Shown: positions 1 through 8,160 of the stretch, in pieces
Numbering within the stretch: position 1 is the first letter of the stretch
Layout: each line of letters begins with the position of its first letter
NCBI RefSeq assembly: GCF_000424665.1
Contig: NZ_AUKI01000001.1
Coordinates: 48,834 to 112,833 of the forward strand
Origin: Salinimicrobium terrae DSM 17865
GTDB taxonomy: Bacteria; Bacteroidota; Bacteroidia; Flavobacteriales; Flavobacteriaceae
Reading direction: 5' to 3'
Length of the DNA stretch: 64,000 nt
Translations under genes and position numbers: made by a program
The notes under the pieces: generated by a model
The model's input: only the letters and a program-made list of their open reading frames with translations
Databases searched by the model: none
What the model was told of the DNA's origin: nothing

Positions 1-252
1 AAAGATCGTGATCAAACCGATAAAACTCGAGAGTACGAGCAGCAGGACAATGACCACCGCGAGCTTATTGGGAACCCTAAGTTGATTTTTAAGAAAAAGG
101 ACTACAGGACGTCCTACAAGGGAGATTACTCCGGCAATAGCGATATAAACCAGGACCGACTGTATGAGGTACAGAAAATAAAGAAGAAAAACCACTCCTA
201 ATAATATGGCAATGGCTCGAAGGATTCCGTAGGAAAGTTCTTTTTCGTTCAC
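1..252 (-). CDS. AI-2E family transporter-like membrane protein, N-terminal fragment
   Basis: The first 84 codons of a minus-strand gene are present and the rest lies beyond the left edge. The translation starts at a GTG, because an in-frame TAG lies just upstream of it. It reads VNEKELSYGILRAIAILLGV and continues with two strongly hydrophobic segments at about residues 10-45 and 60-84, separated by a short basic stretch (FLKNQLRVPNK). This hairpin of membrane helices with a basic linker resembles the N-terminus of the AI-2E/PerM exporter family (PF01594), which has about 350 residues and 7-8 helices. Family assignment from a fragment is tentative and substrate specificity cannot be inferred. 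It lies in the same orientation as the rRNA and tRNA modification genes that follow. Confidence 0.6.
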   Translation of the reverse strand, partial: MNEKELSYGILRAIAILLGVVFLLYFLYLIQSVLVYIAIAGVISLVGRPVVLFLKNQLRVPNKLAVVIVLLLVLSSFIGLITIF

Positions 253-271
253 TAGGTAAATATATTATTTC

Positions 272-784
272 TCATTGAACTGGCTGCAGCCTTTTAGTAA
301 TTTCAAAGAGTGCAATTGCAGCTGCATGGCTTACATTCATGCTGCTGTTTTCTCCAAACATATTTATATGCAGAAGATTATCGGCCTTTTCCAAAATCTC
401 ATTCTTCACTCCCAGTCTTTCATTTCCCAGCACCAAAGCCACTCTGTCATTAGCCCGTAAATTACACTCCTGAATTGGAATACTTCCTGAACCTATTTCA
501 AGAGCGAGAATTTCATATCCCGATAATTTTAATTCCCGGATAACAGCTTCGGAATTATCCCGCTCCTCAAAAAGCACATTTTTGACAGTGGATCTGGCTG
601 TCCTCTTTAACCTGTTGCTGTTTAAGTCTACCAAACTTTCACAGAAAAGTAGCTTTTCAACCCCAAAAGCATCGGCTAGCCGAAATAAGCTACCCAGGTT
701 CGCCGGACTGGAAATTCCGTCCAAAACTAAAACAATAGGAAATTGCTTCTTTTTGAAAGTGGTGGAATCGTGAGTTGCCTGCAT
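272..784 (-). CDS. TrmH/SpoU-family RNA 2'-O-methyltransferase
   Basis: A 170-residue SPOUT-fold RNA ribose methyltransferase, likely cytosolic and acting on tRNA or rRNA with SAM. The three SpoU motifs are visible: motif 1 around residues 17-40 (LVLDGISSPANLGSLFRLAD), motif 2 around 113-125 (VALVLGNERLGV) and motif 3 around 139-160 (NMFGENSSMNVSHAAAIALF). The protein is only the catalytic domain, without the N-terminal substrate-binding domain of RlmB, so it is closest to the short TrmH/TrmL-like group. The ATG overlaps the last base of the upstream DUF4159 gene, implying co-transcription. The exact target nucleotide cannot be read from sequence. Confidence 0.88.
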   Translation of the reverse strand: MQATHDSTTFKKKQFPIVLVLDGISSPANLGSLFRLADAFGVEKLLFCESLVDLNSNRLKRTARSTVKNVLFEERDNSEAVIRELKLSGYEILALEIGSGSIPIQECNLRANDRVALVLGNERLGVKNEILEKADNLLHINMFGENSSMNVSHAAAIALFEITKRLQPVQ

Positions 785-1428
785 TAATTAGAAAAAGCAA
801 ATTTCATGATGTTCGCTCCCATTTGAAGCGCCTTTAACCTCACCTCTTCGGGATCATTGTGTACCTCTGAGTCTTCCCAGCCATCACCAAGATCGGTTTC
901 AAAAGTAAACAGGCAGAGGAGCCGTCCATTTTCAAAAATTCCAAATGCCTGTGGACGAAGTCCGTCATGTTCATGAATTTTTGGTAGTCCATTTGGAAAA
1001 TTATATGCTGCAGAAAAGATAGGATGGGAGGCGGGAAGTTCCTCGAGCTCTTTATCCGGAAATACTTTCTCCAGCTCCCTGCGAATATACTCATTCATGC
1101 CGTAATTGTCATCAATGTGCAAAAATCCTCCTCCAAGAAGATAATTCCTCAAATTTAAAGCGTCTTCATCACTGAAGAACACATTTCCATGACCCGTCAT
1201 AAAAATAAAAGGATATTGAAAAATATCTGTACTACCGGGTTCTACTGTCGCAGGTTGAGGGTCAATTGAGGTTTTAATATTTTGATTAGAGAATTCAATT
1301 AGATTCGGTACCGCAGTAGGATTACTGTACCAATCGCCCCCACCTCCGTATTTGAGTACTGCAACCTTTTGTGCCTGCACGTTCGACGAAAAGGAAAATA
1401 AGAAAAGGATTAAAAACAGTTTTTTCAT
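784..1428 (-). CDS. DUF4159 domain protein, exported
   Basis: A 214-residue protein with a clear signal peptide (MKKLFLILFLFSFSSNVQAQ, cleavage after AQ), so periplasmic. The mature part matches the DUF4159 family: a Rossmann/flavodoxin-like glutamine-amidotransferase-type fold with FIFMTGHGN at about residues 73-81, LRNYLLGGGFLHIDDNYG at about 92-109 and a HEHDGLRP motif near 152. In Bacteroidota this family often occurs as a stand-alone secreted protein; its biochemical role is unknown. It sits one base from the TrmH-like gene and 24 bp downstream of rsmE, suggesting an operon of unrelated functions. Confidence 0.82.
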   Translation of the reverse strand: MKKLFLILFLFSFSSNVQAQKVAVLKYGGGGDWYSNPTAVPNLIEFSNQNIKTSIDPQPATVEPGSTDIFQYPFIFMTGHGNVFFSDEDALNLRNYLLGGGFLHIDDNYGMNEYIRRELEKVFPDKELEELPASHPIFSAAYNFPNGLPKIHEHDGLRPQAFGIFENGRLLCLFTFETDLGDGWEDSEVHNDPEEVRLKALQMGANIMKFAFSN

Positions 1429-1452
1429 GACTCTAAAATAGCAAAAAGGGAA

Positions 1453-2166
1453 TTATTCTTCTTCATTGATCAAAGCAGCTGTATGACAGGCAACTATCGC
1501 AGCAGTTTCAGTTCTTAATCTGCTGTTTCCCAGGCTTACAGGTTCCCAGCCTGCTTTCATTGCTACTTCTATTTCTTCTTCGGAAAAGTCTCCTTCGGGC
1601 CCAATTAAAATGGTCGCTGAAATAGCTTTTTGGAGACTCCTTGAGAGTAATTTTTTTGGCATGGAATCTTCACAGTGTGCAATGAACTTGGCTTCCGAAT
1701 GACCTTTCTTTATAAAATCCTTAAAACTGACAGGTTCATTCAACACCGGGAATCTAGTATGTAGTGATTGTTTCAGCGCACTCTGAATCACTCTTTGAAA
1801 GCGCTCAGATTTAATTACTTTTCTTTCACTGTGGTCACAAATCACCGGTGTGATCTCCTGAATGCCTATTTCTGTGGCTTTTTCCAAAAACCACTCGTAT
1901 CTGTCATTCATTTTGGTAGGGGCAACTGCAAGGTGTAAATGATAAGGTGCCGGAGGCTCTTTTTCAGCAGACAATATTCTGGCGCTACAGTTATTAGGCT
2001 CGGCCAGAGTGATCTCTGTTTCAAAGATCCAGCTTTTCCCGTTTGTGAGGTGTAAAGTATCTCCTTCGCGCTTTCTCAGGACTTTCACAATATGCTTACT
2101 CTCCTCTCTGGAAAATCGGACTTCCCTATCATTTTCTGTTACTTCAGGATGAAAAAAGAGGTGCAT
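1453..2166 (-). CDS. rsmE: 16S rRNA (uracil-1498-N3)-methyltransferase RsmE
   Basis: A 237-residue SPOUT methyltransferase that methylates U1498 of 16S rRNA. Family hallmarks are the N-terminal PUA-like part with SREESKHIVKVLRKREGD (about 20-37), the central WFLEKATEIGIQEITPV (about 91-107) and the SAM-knot motifs ILIGPEGDFSEEEIE (about 191-205) and SLGNSRLRTETAAI (about 216-229). Length matches the family (230-250). It ends 3 bp downstream of the stop-to-start junction with tsaD, forming a tight pair of RNA-modification genes. Confidence 0.95.
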   Translation of the reverse strand: MHLFFHPEVTENDREVRFSREESKHIVKVLRKREGDTLHLTNGKSWIFETEITLAEPNNCSARILSAEKEPPAPYHLHLAVAPTKMNDRYEWFLEKATEIGIQEITPVICDHSERKVIKSERFQRVIQSALKQSLHTRFPVLNEPVSFKDFIKKGHSEAKFIAHCEDSMPKKLLSRSLQKAISATILIGPEGDFSEEEIEVAMKAGWEPVSLGNSRLRTETAAIVACHTAALINEEE

Positions 2167-2169
2167 GGA

Positions 2170-3192
2170 TTACATTTTAATTCTTGCCTTGGCAGTCACT
2201 CCCAGATCGGCAAAATCTTCAGAAATAAATTTATAATGCCCTGCAATGGCGATCATCGCGGCATTATCTGTTGTATATTCGAACTTAGGAATATAAGTCT
2301 TCCAGCCGTACTTTGCCTGCGCTTCGTGCAGAGTGTTTCTTATTCCGCTATTTGCCGATACTCCTCCGGCAATTGCGATCTCTGTAATCCCCGTTTGTTT
2401 AACTGCCTTCTTTAGTTTGTCCATAAGAATCCCAATGATGGTATGCTGAATTGAAGCACAGATATCTTCTAGGTTTTCTTCAATGAATTGTGGATTCTGC
2501 TTTACCTGCTTCTGAATGAAGTACAAGATCGAAGTTTTTAATCCGCTAAAGCTAAAGTTCAAACCTTCTACCTTCGGTTTGGGGAAAGGAAAGGCTTTAG
2601 GATCACCTTTTTGAGCATTTTTATCTACCAGGGGTCCACCGGGGTAGGGGAGACCAAGGATCTTTGCGCTTTTATCGAAAGCTTCTCCCACTGCATCATC
2701 CAGGGTTTCTCCAATTACTTCCATTTGAAAGTAATCGGTAACTTTTACGATTTGGGTGTGGCCTCCACTAATCGTTAGAGCGAGAAACGGAAATTTGGGT
2801 TTTTTGAAATCTTTCTCATCGATGAAATGCGCGAGAATATGAGCCTGCATATGGTTGATGTCCAAAAGGGGAATCTTTAAACCTAAAGACAATGATTTTG
2901 CAAAAGAAGTCCCCACAAGGAGCGAACCCATTAAACCCGGGCCACGGGTAAAGGCAACAGCCGTGAGGTCTTCCTTAGTAATTCCGGCCCTTGAAAGAGC
3001 TTCATGAATGACCGGTACAATGTTCTGTTGATGTGCTCGTGAAGCCAACTCGGGCACCACTCCGCCGTACTTTTGATGAACCTCCTGGGTTGCCACAACA
3101 TTTGAAAGGATTTTTCCGCTGTGAAGTACTGCAGCAGCGGTGTCATCACAGGAAGATTCAATGCCGAGTATGTAAATATTTTGTGCTGTCAT
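2170..3192 (-). CDS. tsaD: tRNA N6-adenosine threonylcarbamoyltransferase TsaD
   Basis: A 340-residue Kae1/TsaD protein that transfers the threonylcarbamoyl group to A37 of ANN-decoding tRNAs, together with TsaB and TsaE, which are not in this window. It begins with ILGIESSCDDTAAAV (about residues 8-22), carries the metal-binding HMQAH motif (about 113-117), LTISGGHTQIV (about 139-149), the glycine-rich LPYPGGPLVD and the C-terminal IAGGVSANSGIR (about 275-286). Length is typical. A -7 element lies about 40 bp upstream on the same strand. It is divergent from tamB. Confidence 0.96.
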   Translation of the reverse strand: MTAQNIYILGIESSCDDTAAAVLHSGKILSNVVATQEVHQKYGGVVPELASRAHQQNIVPVIHEALSRAGITKEDLTAVAFTRGPGLMGSLLVGTSFAKSLSLGLKIPLLDINHMQAHILAHFIDEKDFKKPKFPFLALTISGGHTQIVKVTDYFQMEVIGETLDDAVGEAFDKSAKILGLPYPGGPLVDKNAQKGDPKAFPFPKPKVEGLNFSFSGLKTSILYFIQKQVKQNPQFIEENLEDICASIQHTIIGILMDKLKKAVKQTGITEIAIAGGVSANSGIRNTLHEAQAKYGWKTYIPKFEYTTDNAAMIAIAGHYKFISEDFADLGVTAKARIKM

Positions 3193-3230
3193 CCTTAGTA
3201 TTTAGGCCCGAAAATTGTTAATATTGCTCG

Positions 3231-3238
3231 CAAAGTTA
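3231..3238 (-). promoter_or_regulatory. Bacteroidota -7 promoter element for tsaD operon
   Basis: On the minus strand this reads TAACTTTG, a full match to TAnnTTTG, with the expected start of transcription near 3224 and a leader of about 30 nt before tsaD. No TTG was found at the usual -33 spacing, so only the -7 part is supported. Confidence 0.4.
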
Positions 3239-3282
3239 TAACTAAAAAATCTATCAGAAAATTCTGGAAAATACTAGGTAAA

Positions 3283-6200
3283 ATGCTGCTCTCTCTGCTG
3301 CTGCTTTTCATCATTTTGTTGATAGTATTTTCTATTCCCTCCGTACAGACTTTTGTTGCAGGAAAAATTACAGATTCACTTAAAGAATCTAAAGATGTAG
3401 ACATAAGTATTGGGAGGGTTGGCATTACTTATAGCGGAAAGCTTAAACTAAATGATGTTTTGATCCTGGATCACCACCAGGACACCCTTATTTTTTCCCA
3501 ACAGGTAAAGACGTCGGCTACCAGCCTTAGAAGTATTTATAACAATAATCCTACTCTGGGAGCTACAACCGCAAAGGACCTTTACATGAACATGAAGGTA
3601 TATGAAGGGGAGGAGCGGGATAACCTAAATATATTTCTTAATAAGCTTAAAAGTAAAAAACAGCAGGAGTCCACTCCTTTTGTGTTGGCCATTTCAAGGC
3701 TTGAGGTGGTAAACGGGAAGTTCAACTACATAAACCAGAATTTAAATGATCCTGAAGTAGTCAGATTAGATAACCTATTCATTCTAGCCAGCGGTTTATT
3801 GGTAGAAGATTCAGATGTTTATGTGGATATTGAAAAGCTTTCGGGTTTTGAAAACAGAGGAATTAGAGTGACCCATCTAAGTATGGATTTCACCTATACT
3901 TCCGAGGAAATGGTATTGGAAGAGCTGCAGGTAGAAACTCCTGATTCTAGAATTGATTCCGACATTCGTTTTGATATTACCAATGGTTTTGCAGGATTTA
4001 TTAATACTGTACCTGTTGAGGCGACCTTTAGACCGTCAACCATCTCTACAAATGATCTTCAGCCTTTTTATGACAAATTTGGAAAAGATCAAAAGATCAA
4101 TTTTTCGACTAATCTTGACGGGATACTAAATGATTTACTGCTTTACGATATTAAAATGACCGGCCTTGATCGCACGCGCCTCGAAGGAGAACTACAAATT
4201 AGAAATTCCCTGGGCACAGATGAAGATGAATTCTCCCTTGACGGAATTATAACAAATCTTTCCACCAATTATTACGATCTTGTTAATCTCCTTCCCGGTT
4301 TACTTCAGGGTAAATTACCCCGGGAACTCAGAGAACTGGGGAATGTTCAGCTTGAGGGAGATATTTTTATTTCAGAAAACTCTTTGGTTACAGATGCTGT
4401 TTTGTTCTCACAGCTGGGAGCCGCTAACATTGATCTTGAAATGAACGGCTTTGGAGAAGGAGTAATTACCTCTTACGACGGTCGCCTGGTGGCGCGAAAT
4501 TTTAATGTGGGACGATTAGCCAATATCCGGGATCTGGGCACCACTTCGCTTAATGTTACTTTTGACGGAAGAGGATTTACAACAGAAACCCTGAATACGC
4601 AGGTGCGGGGAAGTATTTCGCGTTTGGTATATAATGGCTACACTTACAACAATCTTAAATTACGTGGTACTTTAAAAGCACCTCTTTTTAATGGGAATGT
4701 GATCTCTCTGGATCCTAATCTCCGAATGGAATTTAATGGACTTGCAGATTTTTCAGCCGAAACAAACATATATGATTTTGAAGCCTCTGTGGCCCATGCC
4801 GATCTGGCTGCCTTAAATTTGGTGCAACGCGATAGTATCTCCACTTTTCAGGGAGATGTGATTATGAATATGGAAGGTACTAACCTTAATAATTTTGAGG
4901 GAGAGATTTATCTTTTAAATACTTCTTATAAGAACGAGAATGATACTTACATGTTCAAGGACCTTGAAGTGACATCAGATTTTGATGGGCCTGTGAGGAC
5001 TATTGAGGTGCATTCCCCAGATGTCATTAATGGTACAATAGAAGGGATATTTGATATTACGGAAGTTCCTGCATTGATTGAAAATGCGGTTGGAAGTCTC
5101 TACACCAACTATCGTCCCAATAAGATTACCACCGACCAGTATCTAAATTTTGACTTTGATATTTACAATAAGATCGTAGAAGTTTTTTATCCTGAAATAG
5201 CCCTGGCTCCCAATACTTTCATACGGGGAAGTGTGGAATCTGATGAATCTGAATTTCGTTTGGCCTTTAGATCCCCTCAAATAGAAGCTTTCAATAACTT
5301 ATTTGATAAGGTTAATATTCAGGTAGATAACTCAAATCCACTTTTTAATACTTTTATTGAAATTGATAGTGTAGCTACAAATTTTTACAACATCAAGGAT
5401 TTCAATCTCATCAATGTTACTCTCAATGATACCCTTTTCATGCGTTCAGAATTTAAAGGTGGCCCTAAAAGCAACGATGAATTTAATCTTAATTTGTACC
5501 ACACCATTAATGATGACAATCAGTCTGTAATAGGTTTGCAACCCTCGGACCTGAAATTTAAAGAAAGCGTCTGGCATCTTAATGAGGAAGGTAACAAGTC
5601 CAATAGGATCATTTTCTCTAATGGATTTAATAATGTGAGAATTGATTCTCTTGTGCTGAGCCATGAAAATGAAGAAATCCGATTATCGGGAGAAATGCGT
5701 GATTCCACTTATAAAGATTTCAGAATGGAATTCGACAATGTGGATTTGTATAAAATCACTCCCGAATTCGCCAGCCTGGAAATGGAAGGGATTGTAAACG
5801 GCTCTTTAAATCTCCTGCAGCAGGAAGGGGCTTATTATCCTAATACTTCTCTTACAGTTAGGGATCTTATAATTAATGACCAGATGTTGGGAGTTCTCAA
5901 CCTCGATGTAATGGGAAACCGCGATTTGAGCCTTTACAATGTAAACACTACACTGCGGAACGCAGGGCTGGAATCACTTTCGGCTATTGGGGAGATCCTG
6001 GTGGAAGGAGATTCACCCGAAATTGACCTGGAAGTAGATCTGAAAAATTTTAATTTGGCCGCTTTTAGTCCCCTCGGAAAAGATGTCATTGAGAACATAA
6101 GAGGCTTAGTTTCGGGAGAAGCCGATGTTACGGGAAATTATAAAAATCCTGATATAGAAGGAAGACTTTTTCTTGATGAGGCAGGCTTATCAATACCATA

Positions 6201-7698
6201 TTTGGAGGTGGATTATGCTTTTGAAGAAGGAGCTGTGGTGAATTTAAATCAGCAGCAGTTTAACTTTGATGAGATTACAATTACCGATACAGAATACAAC
6301 ACCACTGGTGTACTTGATGGGACAATTTCCCACAGGAACTTTAGCGATTGGGTCCTTGGACTTAACATCTCTACAAACCGTCTTCTGGTTCTGGATACAG
6401 ATTATGATGAGGAAGCCCTTTACTACGGTACAGCTTTCATTGGGGGAAATGCGGCCATTTACGGCCCAACCTCTGAACTTGTGATTGATGTCGTAGGTGC
6501 CACCCGTAGAGGAACAGTTTTCAAAATCCCTATTAGTGATTCTGAAAGCGTAGGAGATAATTCATTTATTCACTTTTTGAGCCCGGAGGAAAAGGCAGCC
6601 CGATTAGCTGGTGAGGAGCTGGAATTCCAGGATGTTAAAGGTCTGGAACTTAATTTTGATCTTGACGTTACAGATGATGCTCTGGTGGAACTGGACATTG
6701 ACGGAAGCATATTGCGGGGAAGAGGAGCAGGAACTTTACTGATCGAGATCAATACCCTGGGAAAATTTAATATGTGGGGTGACTTTATTGCAAATACTGG
6801 AGAATATATTTTTAATTACGGCGCACTGCAAAAGCGTTTCGAAGTGCGGCCTGGTGGAAGTATAAACTGGAATGGAAACCCTGCTCTGGCCGATCTCAAT
6901 ATTAGTGCAGTCTATGAAGCCCATGCTAACCCGGCAATTGTCCTGGACAATCCCGGTGTTAGCCGAAGGATACCCGTAGATGTGGTGATTAATCTTGAAG
7001 GAGAGCTTTTGCAACCCGATATTTCCTTTGATCTCGAATATCCCAATGTAGCTTCGGCTGTCAGATCGGAACTGGAATACAAAATAGAAACCAGCACCAA
7101 TACCGAAATTCAGGCGTTCTCTCTTATTACTCTCGGCCAATTTTACACAGAAAATGTGCTTACGGGTAGCCCCGGAAGCATATGGGCAGGGAACCTTTTT
7201 GAAAGTGCTTCAGGATTCTTTAATAACCTGCTTTCCGACGATTCAGGGACATTCCAGGTGGGCCTTAATTACGAACAGGGGATACGAACTCCCGAACAAT
7301 CAATGGCAGATAGGTTTGGGGTAACTCTTTCCACACAAATTAGTGAACGGGTACTAATAAATGGCCAGGTTGGAGTGCCGGTAGGAGGTGTCACTGAAAC
7401 TGTTATTGTGGGAAACCTGGAGATCGAATTTCTTTTGAATGAAGAAGGAAACTTACGGGCAACTATTTTCAACCGGGAAAACAACATTCAATATCTTGGA
7501 GAAGAACTAGGCTTTACGCAGGGAGTAGGATTATCTTACCAGGTGGATTTTGACACTTTTAAAGAGCTCCTGCGGAAAATTGTTGACCGGGAAGTTACCA
7601 GTACTGCCGCCATTCGAGAGGAAGAGGAAGATGGGCAGGTTGAAAAGAAAAGTCTTGCCCCCGATTATATCAGGTTTCCCGGAGCCGATGACTTTTAA
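3283..7698 (+). CDS. tamB: Translocation/assembly module TamB-like protein
   Basis: A giant (1471-residue) AsmA/TamB superfamily protein, anchored in the inner membrane by one N-terminal helix (MLLSLLLLFIILLIVFSIPS) and spanning the periplasm as a long beta-rich groove; it is thought to move phospholipids and/or help outer-membrane protein assembly. The C-terminal DUF490/TamB domain (about residues 1000-1430) has typical features such as ALVELDIDGSILRGRGAGTLLIE and GDFIANTGEYIFNYG. The first ATG is at 3283, but the same frame stays open from about 3207 and would encode a basic stretch (ITKKSIRKFWKILGK) just before the membrane helix, as expected for a type II signal anchor. That stretch has no ATG, GTG or TTG, so the true start may be non-canonical. 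It is divergent from tsaD. Confidence 0.92.
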   Translation: MLLSLLLLFIILLIVFSIPSVQTFVAGKITDSLKESKDVDISIGRVGITYSGKLKLNDVLILDHHQDTLIFSQQVKTSATSLRSIYNNNPTLGATTAKDLYMNMKVYEGEERDNLNIFLNKLKSKKQQESTPFVLAISRLEVVNGKFNYINQNLNDPEVVRLDNLFILASGLLVEDSDVYVDIEKLSGFENRGIRVTHLSMDFTYTSEEMVLEELQVETPDSRIDSDIRFDITNGFAGFINTVPVEATFRPSTISTNDLQPFYDKFGKDQKINFSTNLDGILNDLLLYDIKMTGLDRTRLEGELQIRNSLGTDEDEFSLDGIITNLSTNYYDLVNLLPGLLQGKLPRELRELGNVQLEGDIFISENSLVTDAVLFSQLGAANIDLEMNGFGEGVITSYDGRLVARNFNVGRLANIRDLGTTSLNVTFDGRGFTTETLNTQVRGSISRLVYNGYTYNNLKLRGTLKAPLFNGNVISLDPNLRMEFNGLADFSAETNIYDFEASVAHADLAALNLVQRDSISTFQGDVIMNMEGTNLNNFEGEIYLLNTSYKNENDTYMFKDLEVTSDFDGPVRTIEVHSPDVINGTIEGIFDITEVPALIENAVGSLYTNYRPNKITTDQYLNFDFDIYNKIVEVFYPEIALAPNTFIRGSVESDESEFRLAFRSPQIEAFNNLFDKVNIQVDNSNPLFNTFIEIDSVATNFYNIKDFNLINVTLNDTLFMRSEFKGGPKSNDEFNLNLYHTINDDNQSVIGLQPSDLKFKESVWHLNEEGNKSNRIIFSNGFNNVRIDSLVLSHENEEIRLSGEMRDSTYKDFRMEFDNVDLYKITPEFASLEMEGIVNGSLNLLQQEGAYYPNTSLTVRDLIINDQMLGVLNLDVMGNRDLSLYNVNTTLRNAGLESLSAIGEILVEGDSPEIDLEVDLKNFNLAAFSPLGKDVIENIRGLVSGEADVTGNYKNPDIEGRLFLDEAGLSIPYLEVDYAFEEGAVVNLNQQQFNFDEITITDTEYNTTGVLDGTISHRNFSDWVLGLNISTNRLLVLDTDYDEEALYYGTAFIGGNAAIYGPTSELVIDVVGATRRGTVFKIPISDSESVGDNSFIHFLSPEEKAARLAGEELEFQDVKGLELNFDLDVTDDALVELDIDGSILRGRGAGTLLIEINTLGKFNMWGDFIANTGEYIFNYGALQKRFEVRPGGSINWNGNPALADLNISAVYEAHANPAIVLDNPGVSRRIPVDVVINLEGELLQPDISFDLEYPNVASAVRSELEYKIETSTNTEIQAFSLITLGQFYTENVLTGSPGSIWAGNLFESASGFFNNLLSDDSGTFQVGLNYEQGIRTPEQSMADRFGVTLSTQISERVLINGQVGVPVGGVTETVIVGNLEIEFLLNEEGNLRATIFNRENNIQYLGEELGFTQGVGLSYQVDFDTFKELLRKIVDREVTSTAAIREEEEDGQVEKKSLAPDYIRFPGADDF

Positions 7699-7743
7699 CT
7701 ACAAGAGGTTCCAAAAATGGCATTTTTGGAACCTCTTGTAGTT
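7697..7743. terminator. Perfect 23-bp inverted repeat at the tamB/ridA convergent end
   Basis: Positions 7697-7719 are the exact reverse complement of 7721-7743, with a single G at 7720 between them. The left arm begins inside the tamB stop codon. It separates two convergent genes (tamB + and ridA -), so a bidirectional terminator is the simplest role. Neither side has the usual U-tract, and a 1-nt spacer means the RNA loop must open some stem pairs, so the terminator call is not certain. Confidence 0.55.
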
Positions 7744-7767
7744 TGAGCCGATAGACCTGGAGAAATT

Positions 7768-8148
7768 TTACTTTACGGCGATTACACTAATCTCTACGTT
7801 GACAAATTTCGGAAGATTGGCCACTTCCACAGTTTCCCGTGCCGGGGCTGTCTCTTCATCAAAATATTTTGAATAAACGGCATTGATCCTGCCGAAATTA
7901 TTCATATCGCTTATAAAGATTGAACTTTTTACTACATTTTCAAAGCTCATTTCGGCCGCGACCAATATTGCTTTAAGGTTTCGCATTACCTGTTCTGTCT
8001 CTTCTTCAATATTTTTCTGTTCCAGTTCCCCACTTACCGGGTTAAGTGCAATTTGTCCGGAAATATATAAAGTATTTCCGCTTAAAACTGCCTGGTTGTA
8101 AGCTCCAATTGGTGCCGGTGCATCTTTAGTTTGAATGATCTTTTTCAT
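7768..8148 (-). CDS. ridA: RidA family reactive enamine/imine deaminase
   Basis: A 126-residue YjgF/YER057c/UK114 protein that hydrolyses 2-aminoacrylate and related imines produced by PLP enzymes. Signature positions are present: GAYNQAVLSGNTLYISGQIALNP (about 17-39 as two adjacent motifs), the conserved arginine in PARETVEV (about 101-108) and VEISVIAVK at the C-terminus. Length is exactly that of trimeric RidA proteins. It lies 12 bp downstream of lptD on the same strand and probably shares its transcript. Confidence 0.93.
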   Translation of the reverse strand: MKKIIQTKDAPAPIGAYNQAVLSGNTLYISGQIALNPVSGELEQKNIEEETEQVMRNLKAILVAAEMSFENVVKSSIFISDMNNFGRINAVYSKYFDEETAPARETVEVANLPKFVNVEISVIAVK

Positions 8149-8160
8149 GATTTTCAGTTT

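Noticed and set aside
6736..7140. A 134-codon open frame antisense to tamB
   Set aside because: No recognisable protein features and complete overlap with the conserved TamB domain.
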